From positions 1 to 9,765 of the forward strand of contig VAZH01000299.1 in the NCBI GenBank assembly GCA_005884465.1: a stretch of 9,765 nucleotides of DNA. Reading direction: 5' to 3'. Shown here one piece after another: positions 1 to 7,041 of the stretch. The stretch comes from Alphaproteobacteria bacterium (GTDB lineage: Bacteria; Pseudomonadota; Alphaproteobacteria; Rhizobiales; Xanthobacteraceae). The notes beneath the pieces are model-generated. The model made no database searches. It was not told the origin of the DNA and saw nothing but the letters and a program-made list of their open reading frames with translations. Within the stretch, counting starts at the first letter, position 1, and each line of letters starts with the position of its first letter. The translations under genes and the position numbers were made by a program.

Positions 1-185
1 CAGGCAATGCGCCACTCGCCATTCAAGCGGCCAAGATCACCATTGCGCAGGTACTGAAGGATCCCGACAAGCGCGACATGGACGCGATCAAACAGATCGG
101 CCTTGCCTGCATGGACAGCGAGGATTTTCGCGAGGGCCGCCGCGCCTTCATGGAAAAGCGCAAGCCGCAGTTCAAGGGGCGATAG
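1..185 (+). CDS. Enoyl-CoA hydratase/isomerase (crotonase family), C-terminal fragment
   Basis: The window opens inside this gene. The frame starting at base 3 gives 60 residues ending in a TAG stop at 183-185. The residues run GNAPLAIQAAK near the start, then an acidic and basic helix with ACMDSEDFREGRRAFMEKR, and end KPQFKGR. This is the usual C-terminus of crotonase-fold enzymes: the 'N-APLAI-AK' helix, then 'S-D-EG-AF-EKR-P-F-GR'. Such enzymes hydrate or isomerise enoyl-CoA thioesters in the cytoplasm, in fatty-acid or aromatic-acid breakdown. The active-site glutamates and oxyanion-hole region lie upstream of the window, so the reaction and substrate cannot be given. The TrpF-like gene follows 23 bp after the stop on the same strand, so the two are probably cotranscribed. 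Family assignment is firm; exact function is open. Confidence 0.85.
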   Translation, partial: GNAPLAIQAAKITIAQVLKDPDKRDMDAIKQIGLACMDSEDFREGRRAFMEKRKPQFKGR

Positions 186-208
186 CAGTTGCACCAAAGC
201 GTCCATTG

Positions 209-874
209 ATGCTGACGCAAATCTATGAAGTATCGACACCATCTGAAGCAGATGCCATATCCGGCTTGGGTATCGACCATGTCGGCGTGCTGGTCGGCAA
301 CGGCGCCTTTCCGAGAGAACGTTCGGCGCGGGAAGCCAACGCGGTCATGGCGGCGATAAGGGCATCGTCGAAGTCGTCGGCGCTGTTCCTGTCGGCAGAT
401 ATCGCGCTCATCGAGCAAATGGCTCGAGAGCTCAGGCCGACCATCATCCATCTCGGCGCGTCGACCGAACTCCTCCGACCCGAAAACGTCGTCGCTTTAC
501 GAAAGGTGCTTCCGAACCTCCTGTTGATGCGAAGCGTGCCAGTGACGGGGTCTGGAAGTATCGCGATCGCCAAGAGTTATGATGGCATAGTCGATTTTCT
601 CCTGCTCGACAGCCATCGCGAAGGCGATGCGCAAATTGGCGCGCTAGGTGTTACTCATGATTGGAATATAAGCCGGCATATCGTCGAAACCGTTCGGACC
701 CCGGTTATTCTGGCTGGCGGACTTGGCCCCGACAACGTCGTTGACGCGATCCTCGCCGTGAAGCCGGCAGGAGTCGATTCCAAAACTCGGACAGATTTGG
801 TTGACACCCACACCAAGGACTTGACCAAGGTCGCGGCATTCAACAAGGCCGCGAAGGGCGCTGCACTGATGTGA
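209..874 (+). CDS. TrpF-like (phosphoribosylanthranilate isomerase family) protein lacking the catalytic Cys
   Basis: A 221-residue protein with a TrpF-type (beta/alpha)8-barrel pattern. Visible motifs are IDHVGVLVG (22-30), FPRE (34-37, matching the SPR phosphate-site strand), IIHLGA (79-84, matching QLHG), FLLLDS with Asp134 (matching the catalytic Asp strand), THDW (149-152), VILAGGLGPDNV (166-177), AGVDSKT (187-193) and KDLTKV (203-208). In biosynthetic TrpF the catalytic cysteine sits in an N-terminal KICG motif. The gap-free counterpart here is QIYE, with Tyr6 at the Cys position, and the protein has no Cys anywhere. It is therefore unlikely to do the Amadori rearrangement of tryptophan synthesis in the standard way. 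No trpB, trpA or other trp gene is nearby; the upstream neighbour is a crotonase. ATG at 209 is chosen; a TTG at 206 is in frame. No clear Shine-Dalgarno is visible, so coupling to the upstream gene is possible. Fold is confident, function unknown. Confidence 0.8.
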   Translation: MLTQIYEVSTPSEADAISGLGIDHVGVLVGNGAFPRERSAREANAVMAAIRASSKSSALFLSADIALIEQMARELRPTIIHLGASTELLRPENVVALRKVLPNLLLMRSVPVTGSGSIAIAKSYDGIVDFLLLDSHREGDAQIGALGVTHDWNISRHIVETVRTPVILAGGLGPDNVVDAILAVKPAGVDSKTRTDLVDTHTKDLTKVAAFNKAAKGAALM

Positions 875-904
875 CGCCTCCCCTGAAATCGGTTCCCGTT
901 ACCG

Positions 905-1942
905 TTACAGCGCTGCGAGCACCGCCTTGACGATATCAGCGGTGCCGTTGCGGCCGCCGAATTCCATCGGCTTGATGCCGTCGGCATAGACCTTGTCGAC
1001 GGCGCGCTCGATGCGCTCGCTGGCCTCAGTCGCGCTTTCGAGCCCGTGCTTGTCGGCCAGCCAGTCCAGCATCATGGCGGCGGAAAGAATCATCCCGGTC
1101 GGATTGGCCTTGCCCTGCCCCATGATGTCAGGCGCAGTGCCGTGGCAGGGCTGGAACACCGCATGGCGGTCGCCGATATCGGCCGACGGCGCCATCCCCA
1201 TGCCACCGATCAGGCCGGCCGTCATGTCGGAGAGAATGTCGCCGAACATGTTCTCCATCACCATCACGTCGAAATCCCAGGGACGCTTGACGAGGAGCGC
1301 CGAGCAGGCGTCGACGTAGAGGCGGTCGGCTTTGACGTCAGGATGCCGCGCCGCTGCCGCGTCGAACATCTCGCGGAAGAACGCAAACGCCTTGAACACG
1401 TTGGCCTTGTCGACGCCCAGCCGAAATGAAAATTCGAACAAACGCTCCGAAGTCTTTCGCGTGATCACCAGGGTCTCGCGCGCCTCGGTATCGGTGACGA
1501 TCCCCTTCCCCATCGACGCAAACAGGCCTTCGGTGGATTCCCTGATGACGATGAGGTCGATGCCGCGCCGATCGGCGCCGACGATCGGACTCGGCACGCC
1601 GGGAATAAGCCGCGCCGGGCGCACCCCGGCATAGAGGTCAAAATGGAAGCGCAGTTCCACCTGCGGCATGATTTCGGTGTTGTCGGGATAGCGCACCGAC
1701 GGCAATCCGCAGGCGCCGAGCAAAATCGCATCCGCTTCGTCGCACAGCCGCACCGTGCTGTCAGGCATCGACTTGCCGGTCGCGAGATAATGGTTGGCGC
1801 CGGCCGGCGCCTCGGTAAAGCGAAATTTCAGATCCGAGGTCTTTTCGATCTTGCGCAGGATCTCAAGCGCCGGCGCCATCACTTCAGGGCCGATACCGTC
1901 GCCGGCAAGCACGGCGATGCGGAACGCGTCGTTGGCTGACAT
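905..1942 (-). CDS. Isocitrate/isopropylmalate/tartrate dehydrogenase-family oxidative decarboxylase
   Basis: A 345-residue protein of the NAD(P)-dependent beta-decarboxylating dehydrogenase family, which oxidises and decarboxylates 2-hydroxy acids in the cytoplasm. Motifs in order: GDGIGPEV (15-22), IRESTEGLF (133-141), the catalytic Lys179 in VDKANV, metal-binding Asp211 in YVDA, Asp235 and Asp239 in NMFGDILSD, and the nucleotide loop HGTAPDIMGQGKANP (267-281) followed by ILSAAMML. Length is normal for LeuB-like enzymes. The catalytic Tyr of LeuB (Tyr139 in Thermus thermophilus) aligns without gaps to Ile160 in TLVITRKTSER, and the LeuB substrate loop is replaced by VELRFHFDLYAG. It is thus probably not the leucine-pathway enzyme; a tartrate/malate-type or related dehydrogenase is more likely. 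It starts at ATG 1942 behind an AAGGA ribosome site. It lies downstream of the alcohol dehydrogenase on the same strand, separated by 171 bp holding a palindromic repeat. Substrate is unresolved. Confidence 0.88.
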   Translation of the reverse strand: MSANDAFRIAVLAGDGIGPEVMAPALEILRKIEKTSDLKFRFTEAPAGANHYLATGKSMPDSTVRLCDEADAILLGACGLPSVRYPDNTEIMPQVELRFHFDLYAGVRPARLIPGVPSPIVGADRRGIDLIVIRESTEGLFASMGKGIVTDTEARETLVITRKTSERLFEFSFRLGVDKANVFKAFAFFREMFDAAAARHPDVKADRLYVDACSALLVKRPWDFDVMVMENMFGDILSDMTAGLIGGMGMAPSADIGDRHAVFQPCHGTAPDIMGQGKANPTGMILSAAMMLDWLADKHGLESATEASERIERAVDKVYADGIKPMEFGGRNGTADIVKAVLAAL

Positions 1943-1948
1943 GGAATT

Positions 1949-1953
1949 TCCTT
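1949..1953 (-). promoter_or_regulatory. Ribosome binding site of the decarboxylating dehydrogenase
   Basis: AAGGA on the - strand, 6 bases before the ATG at 1942. It supports that start over any further upstream, where the sequence runs into the palindromic repeat. Confidence 0.6.
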
Positions 1954-1976
1954 AACGGAGCCGAGAGATGATAGTC

Positions 1977-2086
1977 GTCATTGCGAGCCAACGGGTCGCG
2001 CGAATGCGCGCCCGATGACAGGCTCAGCGAAGCAGTCCATCTTGCCACAAAATGGATTGCTTCGTCGCTGCGCTCCTCGCAATGAC
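1977..2086. repeat. Intergenic palindromic repeat (REP/MITE-like element)
   Basis: A 110-bp element bounded by a perfect 11-bp inverted repeat: GTCATTGCGAG at 1977-1987 and its complement CTCGCAATGAC at 2076-2086. A second, inner pair, GAAGCAGTCCAT (2029-2040) and ATGGATTGCTTC (2052-2063), is complementary in 11 of 12 positions and would form a stem with an 11-base loop. Between the outer and inner left arms lies a GC-rich insert of about 40 bases containing GCGCGCGAATGCGCGC, itself partly self-complementary. From memory, elements with these ends are scattered through intergenic DNA of Bradyrhizobium and relatives. There they give spurious short translations containing CEERSDEAI, and this element does so too. 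It fills most of the gap between the alcohol dehydrogenase and the downstream dehydrogenase. If transcribed, it would fold into a long hairpin that could affect read-through or mRNA stability; that role is inferred. Confidence 0.8.
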
Positions 2087-2113
2087 GGAGGTACCTAACG
2101 CACAAGACCGCAC

Positions 2114-3180
2114 TTACGGCGTAAGCACCGCGCGCCCGACCAGCCGGCCCTTCTGCAGGTCGACCAGCGCCTCATTGGCTTTTGCCAGCGGCATCGGCGT
2201 CACCGGAATGGGGGCGATTTTCTTGGAGCGAACGAGATCGAGCAATTCCTGCGTCTCCCTGAGATTGCCGACATAGCTGCCCTGATGGTGATCGCCTTGA
2301 TCGGAATCAGCGGCAGCGCCCACGGCGCGCCGCCGCCGAACAGGCCGACGATCACCAGCTTGCCGCCCTTGGTCAGGCAGTCGAAACCGAGTTGCGTGGT
2401 CTTGGGGTTGCCGACGAGATCGATCACCGCACGGATCGGCCCGCCGGCCTTGCTGGCGAGTTGCTCCAGCGCGTCGGGCGCGGCGCCGTCGACGGTCGCG
2501 AGCGCGCCGGCTTTTTCCGCCGCTTCCCGCTTGCGCGCATCGATATCGACGACGATCGCGCCCTTGCCGCCCATCGCTTTCAGGAGCGACAGCGCCATCA
2601 GGCCGAGGCCGCCGGCGCCGAAAATAACGATCGGTGTGTTGAAACTGGCCTCGACCTTCTTCAGCGCGCTGTAGGTGGTGACGCCGGAGCAGGCGTAGGG
2701 CGCGGTCGCCACCGGATCGAGCCCCTTCAGATTCAACAGATAACGCGGATGCGGCACCGTCATGTGGTCGGCATAGCCACCATCGCAGTAGACGCCGAGC
2801 GAATTGGGTTTCAGGCACATATTCTCTTCGCCGGCAAGACAGGTTTCGCATTTGCCGCAGCCGAGCCAGGGATAGACCAGCGCGACGTCGCCGACTTTGA
2901 GATCGCCCAAATCGCCGGCCCTGACATCCGGCCCGAACGCCAGCACTTCGCCGACCGTCTCATGGCCCATGGTTCGCGGCAGCGACACGCCGCGATCCTT
3001 CAGCGACAGCGGTTTTCGTCCGTGGCCGAGATCGTAGCCGCCTTCCCAGATGTGCAGATCGCTGTGGCAGACGCCGGCCGCCTTCACCTTGATCAACACC
3101 TGCGTTCCTGACGGCTGCGGCGTCGGCTGATCCACCTCTGTCAATGGGGCATTGAAATCGGTGACCTGGAAACTCTTCAT
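2114..3180 (-). pseudogene. Zinc-dependent alcohol dehydrogenase (MDR superfamily), frameshifted
   Basis: A medium-chain zinc alcohol dehydrogenase, NAD(P)-linked, oxidising alcohols or reducing aldehydes in the cytoplasm. Visible sites: catalytic-zinc ligands Cys38 in GVCHSD, GHE at 72-74 and Cys164 in PYACSG; the four-Cys structural zinc lobe (Cys108, 111, 114, 122); and the nucleotide-binding GAGGLGLMAL (188-197) with VVDID (210-214), whose acidic residue suggests NAD. After Ile299 (codon 2286-2284) the frame is lost. Adding one C on the - strand between 2284 and 2283 restores ATC-CAG-GGC and the family-typical tail QGSYVGNLRETQELLDLV, ending AVLTP with a TAA at 2116-2114, for 355 residues. 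As written, the ORF instead ends at 2200 after 27 unrelated residues (326 aa in total), losing the last 56 residues. The start at ATG 3180 has GGGAG in front. The gene begins 72 bp after the importer operon on the same strand. It could be true decay or a sequencing error. Confidence 0.85.
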
Positions 3181-3187
3181 CGCGTCT

Positions 3188-3192
3188 CTCCC
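3188..3192 (-). promoter_or_regulatory. Ribosome binding site of the alcohol dehydrogenase
   Basis: GGGAG on the - strand, 7 bases before the ATG at 3180. It decides for the start giving MKSFQVTDF. An in-frame upstream codon at 3231 would add 17 residues unlike the family's N-terminus. Confidence 0.6.
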
Positions 3193-3252
3193 GTCAATCG
3201 TTCTTGCTCTTGGCCCGACATTGCCAGGCATTCTGGTGCCGTTGTTAGAGGT

Positions 3253-4239
3253 TTAACCGGCTGCGATCAATGGATGATGGCAGGCGACGTACTGGTCCGG
3301 CGCCACGGGGCGAAGCTCCGGTACTTCATCGATGCATCGCTGATCCGCTCTGGGGCAGCGGGTACGAAAACGGCAGCCCGAGGGCGGTGCAATCGGCGAC
3401 GGCGGCTCACCGACCGGCACGCTTTCGGCAGGCCGCACGTCCGGATCTGGCACTGGGATCGCCTCGATCAGGAGCGCGGTATAGGGATGCGCCGGGTGAG
3501 CGAATAGTTGCTCGGACGGGCCGACTTCGCACAGCCTGCCGAGATACATAACGGCGACCCGGTCGCTCACCGCTTTCACCACAGCAAGATCATGGGCGAT
3601 GAACAGCAGCGTCAATCCAAAGCGCGCCTTCATGTCTTCCAGCAGATTGAGGATCTGAGCGCGAATCGAAACGTCGAGCGCCGAAACCGGCTCGTCGCAG
3701 ATGATGAATTCGGGATTGAGCACGAGCGCGCGCGCAATGCAGATGCGCTGGCATTGTCCGCCGGAAAATTCATGCGGCAGGCGTCCGATTACCAGAGAAG
3801 GATCGAGGCCCACTGCACTGAGTACCTCGCAGACGAGCTTTTGCCGCTTTTTTGGATCTTTGACGCCCGATATCACCAGCGGCTCGGCAATGATCTCGCC
3901 GATGCGCCGCCTCGGGTTTAACGAAGCGATCGGATCCTGGAAGATAAGTTGCACCCGCTGGCGCATCCGCCGCAGGGTGTCGCCGTGCATCGCCGTAAGG
4001 TCGTGGCCGTCGAACAGAACGCGCCCGGAGACGGCCTGACTCAACTGCAGCACCGCGCAACCCAAAGTGGACTTGCCGCAGCCGGACTCTCCGACCAGAC
4101 CAAGCGTCTCGCCGCGCGCTACCTGCAGGCTTACGTCGGATACCGCGTGTACAGTCTTGCCGCCCACCGCATACTCAACGACGAGGTTCTGCACCTTGAG
4201 AAGCGGATCGCGCTGGGATTGCTGGGTTTCCTGCATCAT
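3253..4239 (-). CDS. Dipeptide/oligopeptide-type ABC transporter ATP-binding protein (second ATPase, DppF/OppF-like)
   Basis: A 328-residue cytoplasmic ATPase that would pair with the other ATPase (4236-5231) to drive the importer. Features: Walker [10 protein letters not shown] (50-58), Q-loop Gln101, ABC signature FSGGQ (158-162), Walker B FIICDEP (178-184), D-loop SALDVS, and H-loop His216. The C-terminal extension typical of peptide-type ATPases has four Cys (289, 295, 302, 320) in [14 protein letters not shown] and ACHHP. The start is set by an ATGA overlap: ATG at 4239-4237 shares bases with the upstream gene's TGA at 4238-4236, so translation is probably coupled. A second ATG follows immediately at 4236. 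Longer upstream starts give residues unlike the family. One oddity: the residue after the signature is Cys163 (SGGQCQRI) where Arg is usual (SGGQRQRI). Substrate cannot be deduced from ATPases. Confidence 0.92.
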   Translation of the reverse strand: MMQETQQSQRDPLLKVQNLVVEYAVGGKTVHAVSDVSLQVARGETLGLVGESGCGKSTLGCAVLQLSQAVSGRVLFDGHDLTAMHGDTLRRMRQRVQLIFQDPIASLNPRRRIGEIIAEPLVISGVKDPKKRQKLVCEVLSAVGLDPSLVIGRLPHEFSGGQCQRICIARALVLNPEFIICDEPVSALDVSIRAQILNLLEDMKARFGLTLLFIAHDLAVVKAVSDRVAVMYLGRLCEVGPSEQLFAHPAHPYTALLIEAIPVPDPDVRPAESVPVGEPPSPIAPPSGCRFRTRCPRADQRCIDEVPELRPVAPDQYVACHHPLIAAG

Positions 4240-5231
4240 GCGCAGACGCCGGCTGTGACCTGAATGGGATGAAAGCAGGCATATTGGTGATCCGGCGATT
4301 CTGAAGCGGCGAGCAACGGCTTCTCTCGATAACATCGCCCGGCCGCATAGCGGCAGCGCGGCGAAAACGAGCAACCCTGGATCGGTCGGGTCGGATCGGG
4401 CGGGCGCCCCGAAATCGCAGGCAAAGGCGCATGCGGAGCGGCGTCGATCTTCGGTATCGCCGCAAGCAGCGCCTCGGTGTAGGGCATATGCATTTTCTTG
4501 AACAGCACGGGCGTCGGCGCGCGTTCTACGACGCGCCCGGCATACATCACCGCCACGTCGTCGGTTCGGCCAGCGACCACGCCGAGATCGTGCGTGATCA
4601 GGATCATCGCCATGTGCCGGCGTCGTTGTTCGCGCGCCAGCAGATCGAGAATTTGGGCCTGAATAGTCACGTCAAGCGCCGTGGTCGGCTCATCGGCGAT
4701 CAACAATTTGGGCTCGCATGACAGCGCAATCGCGATAGCAACCCGCTGCCGCATGCCGCCCGAGAGCTGATGCGGATATTGCATCAATCTTTGCTGCGGC
4801 GCGGGAATGCCGACCGCGCCAAGCAACTCCACGCTGCGCCATTTCGCGGCGACGCTATCAAGTTCGAGATGCTCCTGAAGCGTTTCGATCAACTGGGTGC
4901 CGATGGTCAAGACGGGATTGAGCGAGGTCATCGGGTCCTGGAATACGACCGCGAGCGACCTGCCGCGAAGTTTGCGTAACCGTTCGGGATCAAGGCGCAC
5001 CAGATCCTGCCCATCAAACATCACGCGGCCGGAAAGTTTTGCCTTTTTCGGCAACAGCTGCAGGATGGCGCGCGAAAGCATGGTCTTGCCGCAGCCGGAT
5101 TCGCCGACAATACCGAGCGTCCGGCCGGCGCCGATGTTCAGATCGATCTGATCCACCGCGCGAAGATTGCCGCGTGGGGTCGGCAGGTCGACCGACACAT
5201 TCTTGACGGAAAGCAATGCAGGCTCGGTCAC
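4236..5231 (-). CDS. Dipeptide/oligopeptide-type ABC transporter ATP-binding protein (first ATPase, DppD/OppD-like)
   Basis: A 331-residue ATPase of the peptide/nickel/opine importer class. Features: Walker A GESGCGKT (43-50), Q-loop Gln98 in [12 protein letters not shown], signature LSGGM with RQRVAIA (156-167), Walker B LLIADEP (176-182), TTALDVT D-loop, and H-loop His214 in ITHDLGVV. The oligopeptide C-terminal domain is present, with four Cys (287, 293, 300, 319) in [15 protein letters not shown] and YACFHP. The start is GTG at 5231-5229, overlapping the TGA of the upstream permease (5230-5228) as GTGA, with an AGGGTG ribosome-site-like stretch just before it. In-frame sequence further upstream is an unrelated reading of the permease gene. 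Its own stop overlaps the next ATPase's start. LSGGM and the other motifs look intact, so this half should be functional. Confidence 0.92.
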   Translation of the reverse strand: MTEPALLSVKNVSVDLPTPRGNLRAVDQIDLNIGAGRTLGIVGESGCGKTMLSRAILQLLPKKAKLSGRVMFDGQDLVRLDPERLRKLRGRSLAVVFQDPMTSLNPVLTIGTQLIETLQEHLELDSVAAKWRSVELLGAVGIPAPQQRLMQYPHQLSGGMRQRVAIAIALSCEPKLLIADEPTTALDVTIQAQILDLLAREQRRRHMAMILITHDLGVVAGRTDDVAVMYAGRVVERAPTPVLFKKMHMPYTEALLAAIPKIDAAPHAPLPAISGRPPDPTRPIQGCSFSPRCRYAAGRCYREKPLLAASESPDHQYACFHPIQVTAGVCA

Positions 5232-6100
5232 AGCGCACCCTGACGCGGATCGGTGAAGGCCCTCAGCGTATCGCCGATCAGATTGAACGAAAGCACGGTC
5301 AGGAACATCGTAATCGCAGGAATGAAGGCGAGGCTCGGCGCTACGTCGAGGCTTTCGCGCCCCTCCCCGATCATGCTGCCCCAACTCGATATCGGAGGCG
5401 GCACCCCGAGGCCCAGGAAGGACAAGGCCCCTTCGACCACGATAAAGACGGCAACGCCGAGCAGGAAAAAGGCAACCAGCGGCAGAAAGACATTGGGCAA
5501 TAGTTCGCGCAGCAGGATGCGCGCATGCGTCGCGCCCAGCGCTTGCGCTGCAATCACGAATTCGCGCCGCGCCAGAGTGAGGGTTGCGGCGCGCGCGACG
5601 CGCATGAAAGCGGGAATGCCGAGCACCCCGAGAATGCAGGTGAGATTGAGCAGGGATTGCCCGAGATAGGCCGTCACCGCCAGCGCCAGGATCAACGGCG
5701 GAAATGCGAGCAGCACATCCATGCTGCCGACCACCAGCGTTTCAAGGCGGCCGCGAAAATAACCCGCCAGCATGCCAAGCGCGCCACCGATCGTGACCCC
5801 GATCATTGGCGCACAAAGACCAACAATGAGAGATATCCGCGCGCCATAGATAAGCCGGGCCAGTTCGTCCCGCCCGAGTCCGTCGGTACCGAGCCAGTGC
5901 AGAGGCGAGGCCGGCGCCCGCCGCTCCAACATGTCCATGTCGGTCGGACTCGGTAACGGCAACACGCCGACAAGTCCCGCGGCGGCGAATACGAGGATGA
6001 TCCAGGCGATCGCCGCCCAGAACAGCGGGCCTAGCCGGCGCGTCCGCTTGACCGGACTGACGGCGACATCCTCGTCGATGCTGAGCTCAAGCGTGGCCAT
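5228..6100 (-). CDS. Dipeptide/oligopeptide-type ABC transporter permease (DppC/OppC-like)
   Basis: A 290-residue inner-membrane permease. A short polar cytoplasmic N-terminus (1-22) precedes the first membrane segment (about 25-48, LFWAAIAWIILVFAAAGLVG). The DppC-type periplasmic motif HWLGTDGLGRD follows at 68-78, then further hydrophobic helices near 90-114, 122-146, 150-165, 205-230 and 257-277. The cytoplasmic EAA loop, which docks on the ATPases, reads AAQALGATHARILLRELLP (184-202). The LSFLGLGVPPPISSWG stretch (226-241) and the terminal TDPR are also family hallmarks. The start is ATG 6100, preceded by AGGA. It overlaps the 3' end of the first permease gene. With its stop in the GTGA overlap, it is cotranscribed with both ATPases. 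It should form the channel as a heterodimer with the other permease. Confidence 0.92.
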   Translation of the reverse strand: MATLELSIDEDVAVSPVKRTRRLGPLFWAAIAWIILVFAAAGLVGVLPLPSPTDMDMLERRAPASPLHWLGTDGLGRDELARLIYGARISLIVGLCAPMIGVTIGGALGMLAGYFRGRLETLVVGSMDVLLAFPPLILALAVTAYLGQSLLNLTCILGVLGIPAFMRVARAATLTLARREFVIAAQALGATHARILLRELLPNVFLPLVAFFLLGVAVFIVVEGALSFLGLGVPPPISSWGSMIGEGRESLDVAPSLAFIPAITMFLTVLSFNLIGDTLRAFTDPRQGAL

Positions 6101-7035
6101 AACGGATCCTGGGGTCGAGGATGGCGTAGAGCATCGACGATGAAGTTCATGATCACGAAGCCTGCGGCGACCAACAGCACCGCGCCCTGCAAGATGATCA
6201 AGTCGCGGGTATAGATGGCGCCGACAAGAAGCCGGCCAATGCCGGGCAAGGCAAAGATTGTTTCCACGATCACCGCGCCGCCGATCAATCGCCCGATGTT
6301 GATGCCGGTTATCGTGACGAGGGTCAGCGATGAGGGTTTCAGGGCGTGCACGAAAAGGATGCGCGACGGCTTCAGCCCCTTGGCTTTGGCCATCGCGATG
6401 TAGTCTTCCTGCAGCGTCGCGATCATGTCGGAGCGAAGCACGCGCATGATTCCCGGCCATTCGGCGAGCGCGAGCGTCAGCGCGGGCAGCACGAGAAAGC
6501 GCAGATTTCCGACCGGATCCTCCTGGAACGGCACGTAACCGGTAGCCGGCAACCATCGAAGCTCCACCGCAAACAGGTAGATCAACAGAATTGCAGACAA
6601 GAATGTCGGCACTGACAGCATGCCGAAGGCGGTGCCGGTCATGAAGCGGTCGAAAACGCTGCCGCTGCGTACCGCGCAAGCGATGGCAAAGGGAACGCCG
6701 ATGGCGAGGCCAATGATCTCAGCCAACACCATCAGCTCGAACGATACCGGCAGCCGTTCGGCCACGGCTTGCAGCACGGTCTGTCCGGTACGGAACGATC
6801 TTCCTAAATCGCCTTGCAGCACGTGGCCCAGCCAGCCGAGGTAACGCCACCAGACCGGCTGATCGAGCCCCATGTCATGGCGCAATGCCTCGACCTTCTC
6901 CGGCGTCGCCTGATCGCCAAGGATCACGTAAGCGAGATCGCCCGGCAGCAGCGAGGCGATCAGGAATGTCAGTAGCGATACGGCGACCAGAACCGGCACC
7001 AGGTACAGGAGCCTTCGGGCGACGAAGCCGAGCAT
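6031..7035 (-). CDS. Dipeptide/oligopeptide-type ABC transporter permease (DppB/OppB-like), C-terminus frameshifted
   Basis: An inner-membrane permease with the DppB hallmarks: first helix LLYLVPVLVAVSLLTFLI, then SLLPGDLA (28-35), GDLGRSFRTGQ (75-85), helices around 101-122, 136-158, 180-195, 235-260 and 281-300, and the EAA loop region AMAKAKGLKPSRILFVHALKPS (within 214-235). As written it is 334 residues, but the last 31 or so are an Arg/Ser/Pro-rich tail unlike the family. After VDAL (300-303) the neighbouring frame reads YAILDPRIRYGHA and then TGA at 6089-6087, matching the usual 'VDLLYA-LDPRIRYG' ending. Restoring two bases (CTCT in place of CT, near 6129-6131) would give a 316-residue protein overlapping the next permease gene by 14 bp, an arrangement normal for such operons. 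The core channel is intact, so the aberrant product might still work, but this is uncertain. The start is ATG 7035, 6 bp after the binding-protein stop. Confidence 0.87.
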   Translation of the reverse strand: MLGFVARRLLYLVPVLVAVSLLTFLIASLLPGDLAYVILGDQATPEKVEALRHDMGLDQPVWWRYLGWLGHVLQGDLGRSFRTGQTVLQAVAERLPVSFELMVLAEIIGLAIGVPFAIACAVRSGSVFDRFMTGTAFGMLSVPTFLSAILLIYLFAVELRWLPATGYVPFQEDPVGNLRFLVLPALTLALAEWPGIMRVLRSDMIATLQEDYIAMAKAKGLKPSRILFVHALKPSSLTLVTITGINIGRLIGGAVIVETIFALPGIGRLLVGAIYTRDLIILQGAVLLVAAGFVIMNFIVDALRHPRPQDPLWPRLSSASTRMSPSVRSSGRAG

Positions 7036-7041
7036 GCCAGG

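Noticed and set aside
209..874. Calling the barrel protein trpF
   Set aside because: The catalytic Cys is missing and the context is not tryptophan synthesis.
875..904. Terminator between the converging TrpF-like and dehydrogenase genes
   Set aside because: The 30-bp gap has no stem longer than about 3 bp and no T-run.
905..1942. Calling the dehydrogenase leuB
   Set aside because: The catalytic Tyr and the LeuB substrate loop are not conserved, and no leucine-pathway gene is nearby.
1884..2105. A possible short protein on the - strand containing CEERSDEAI
   Set aside because: It is a translation of the palindromic element plus the start of the neighbouring gene; from memory this peptide is a well-known artefact of the repeat in Bradyrhizobium-type genomes.
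2392..3111. A 239-residue open frame on the + strand opposite the alcohol dehydrogenase
   Set aside because: Antisense shadow in high-GC DNA: the - strand has full zinc and NAD motifs, while this frame is Arg/Gly/Ala-rich with no recognisable domain.
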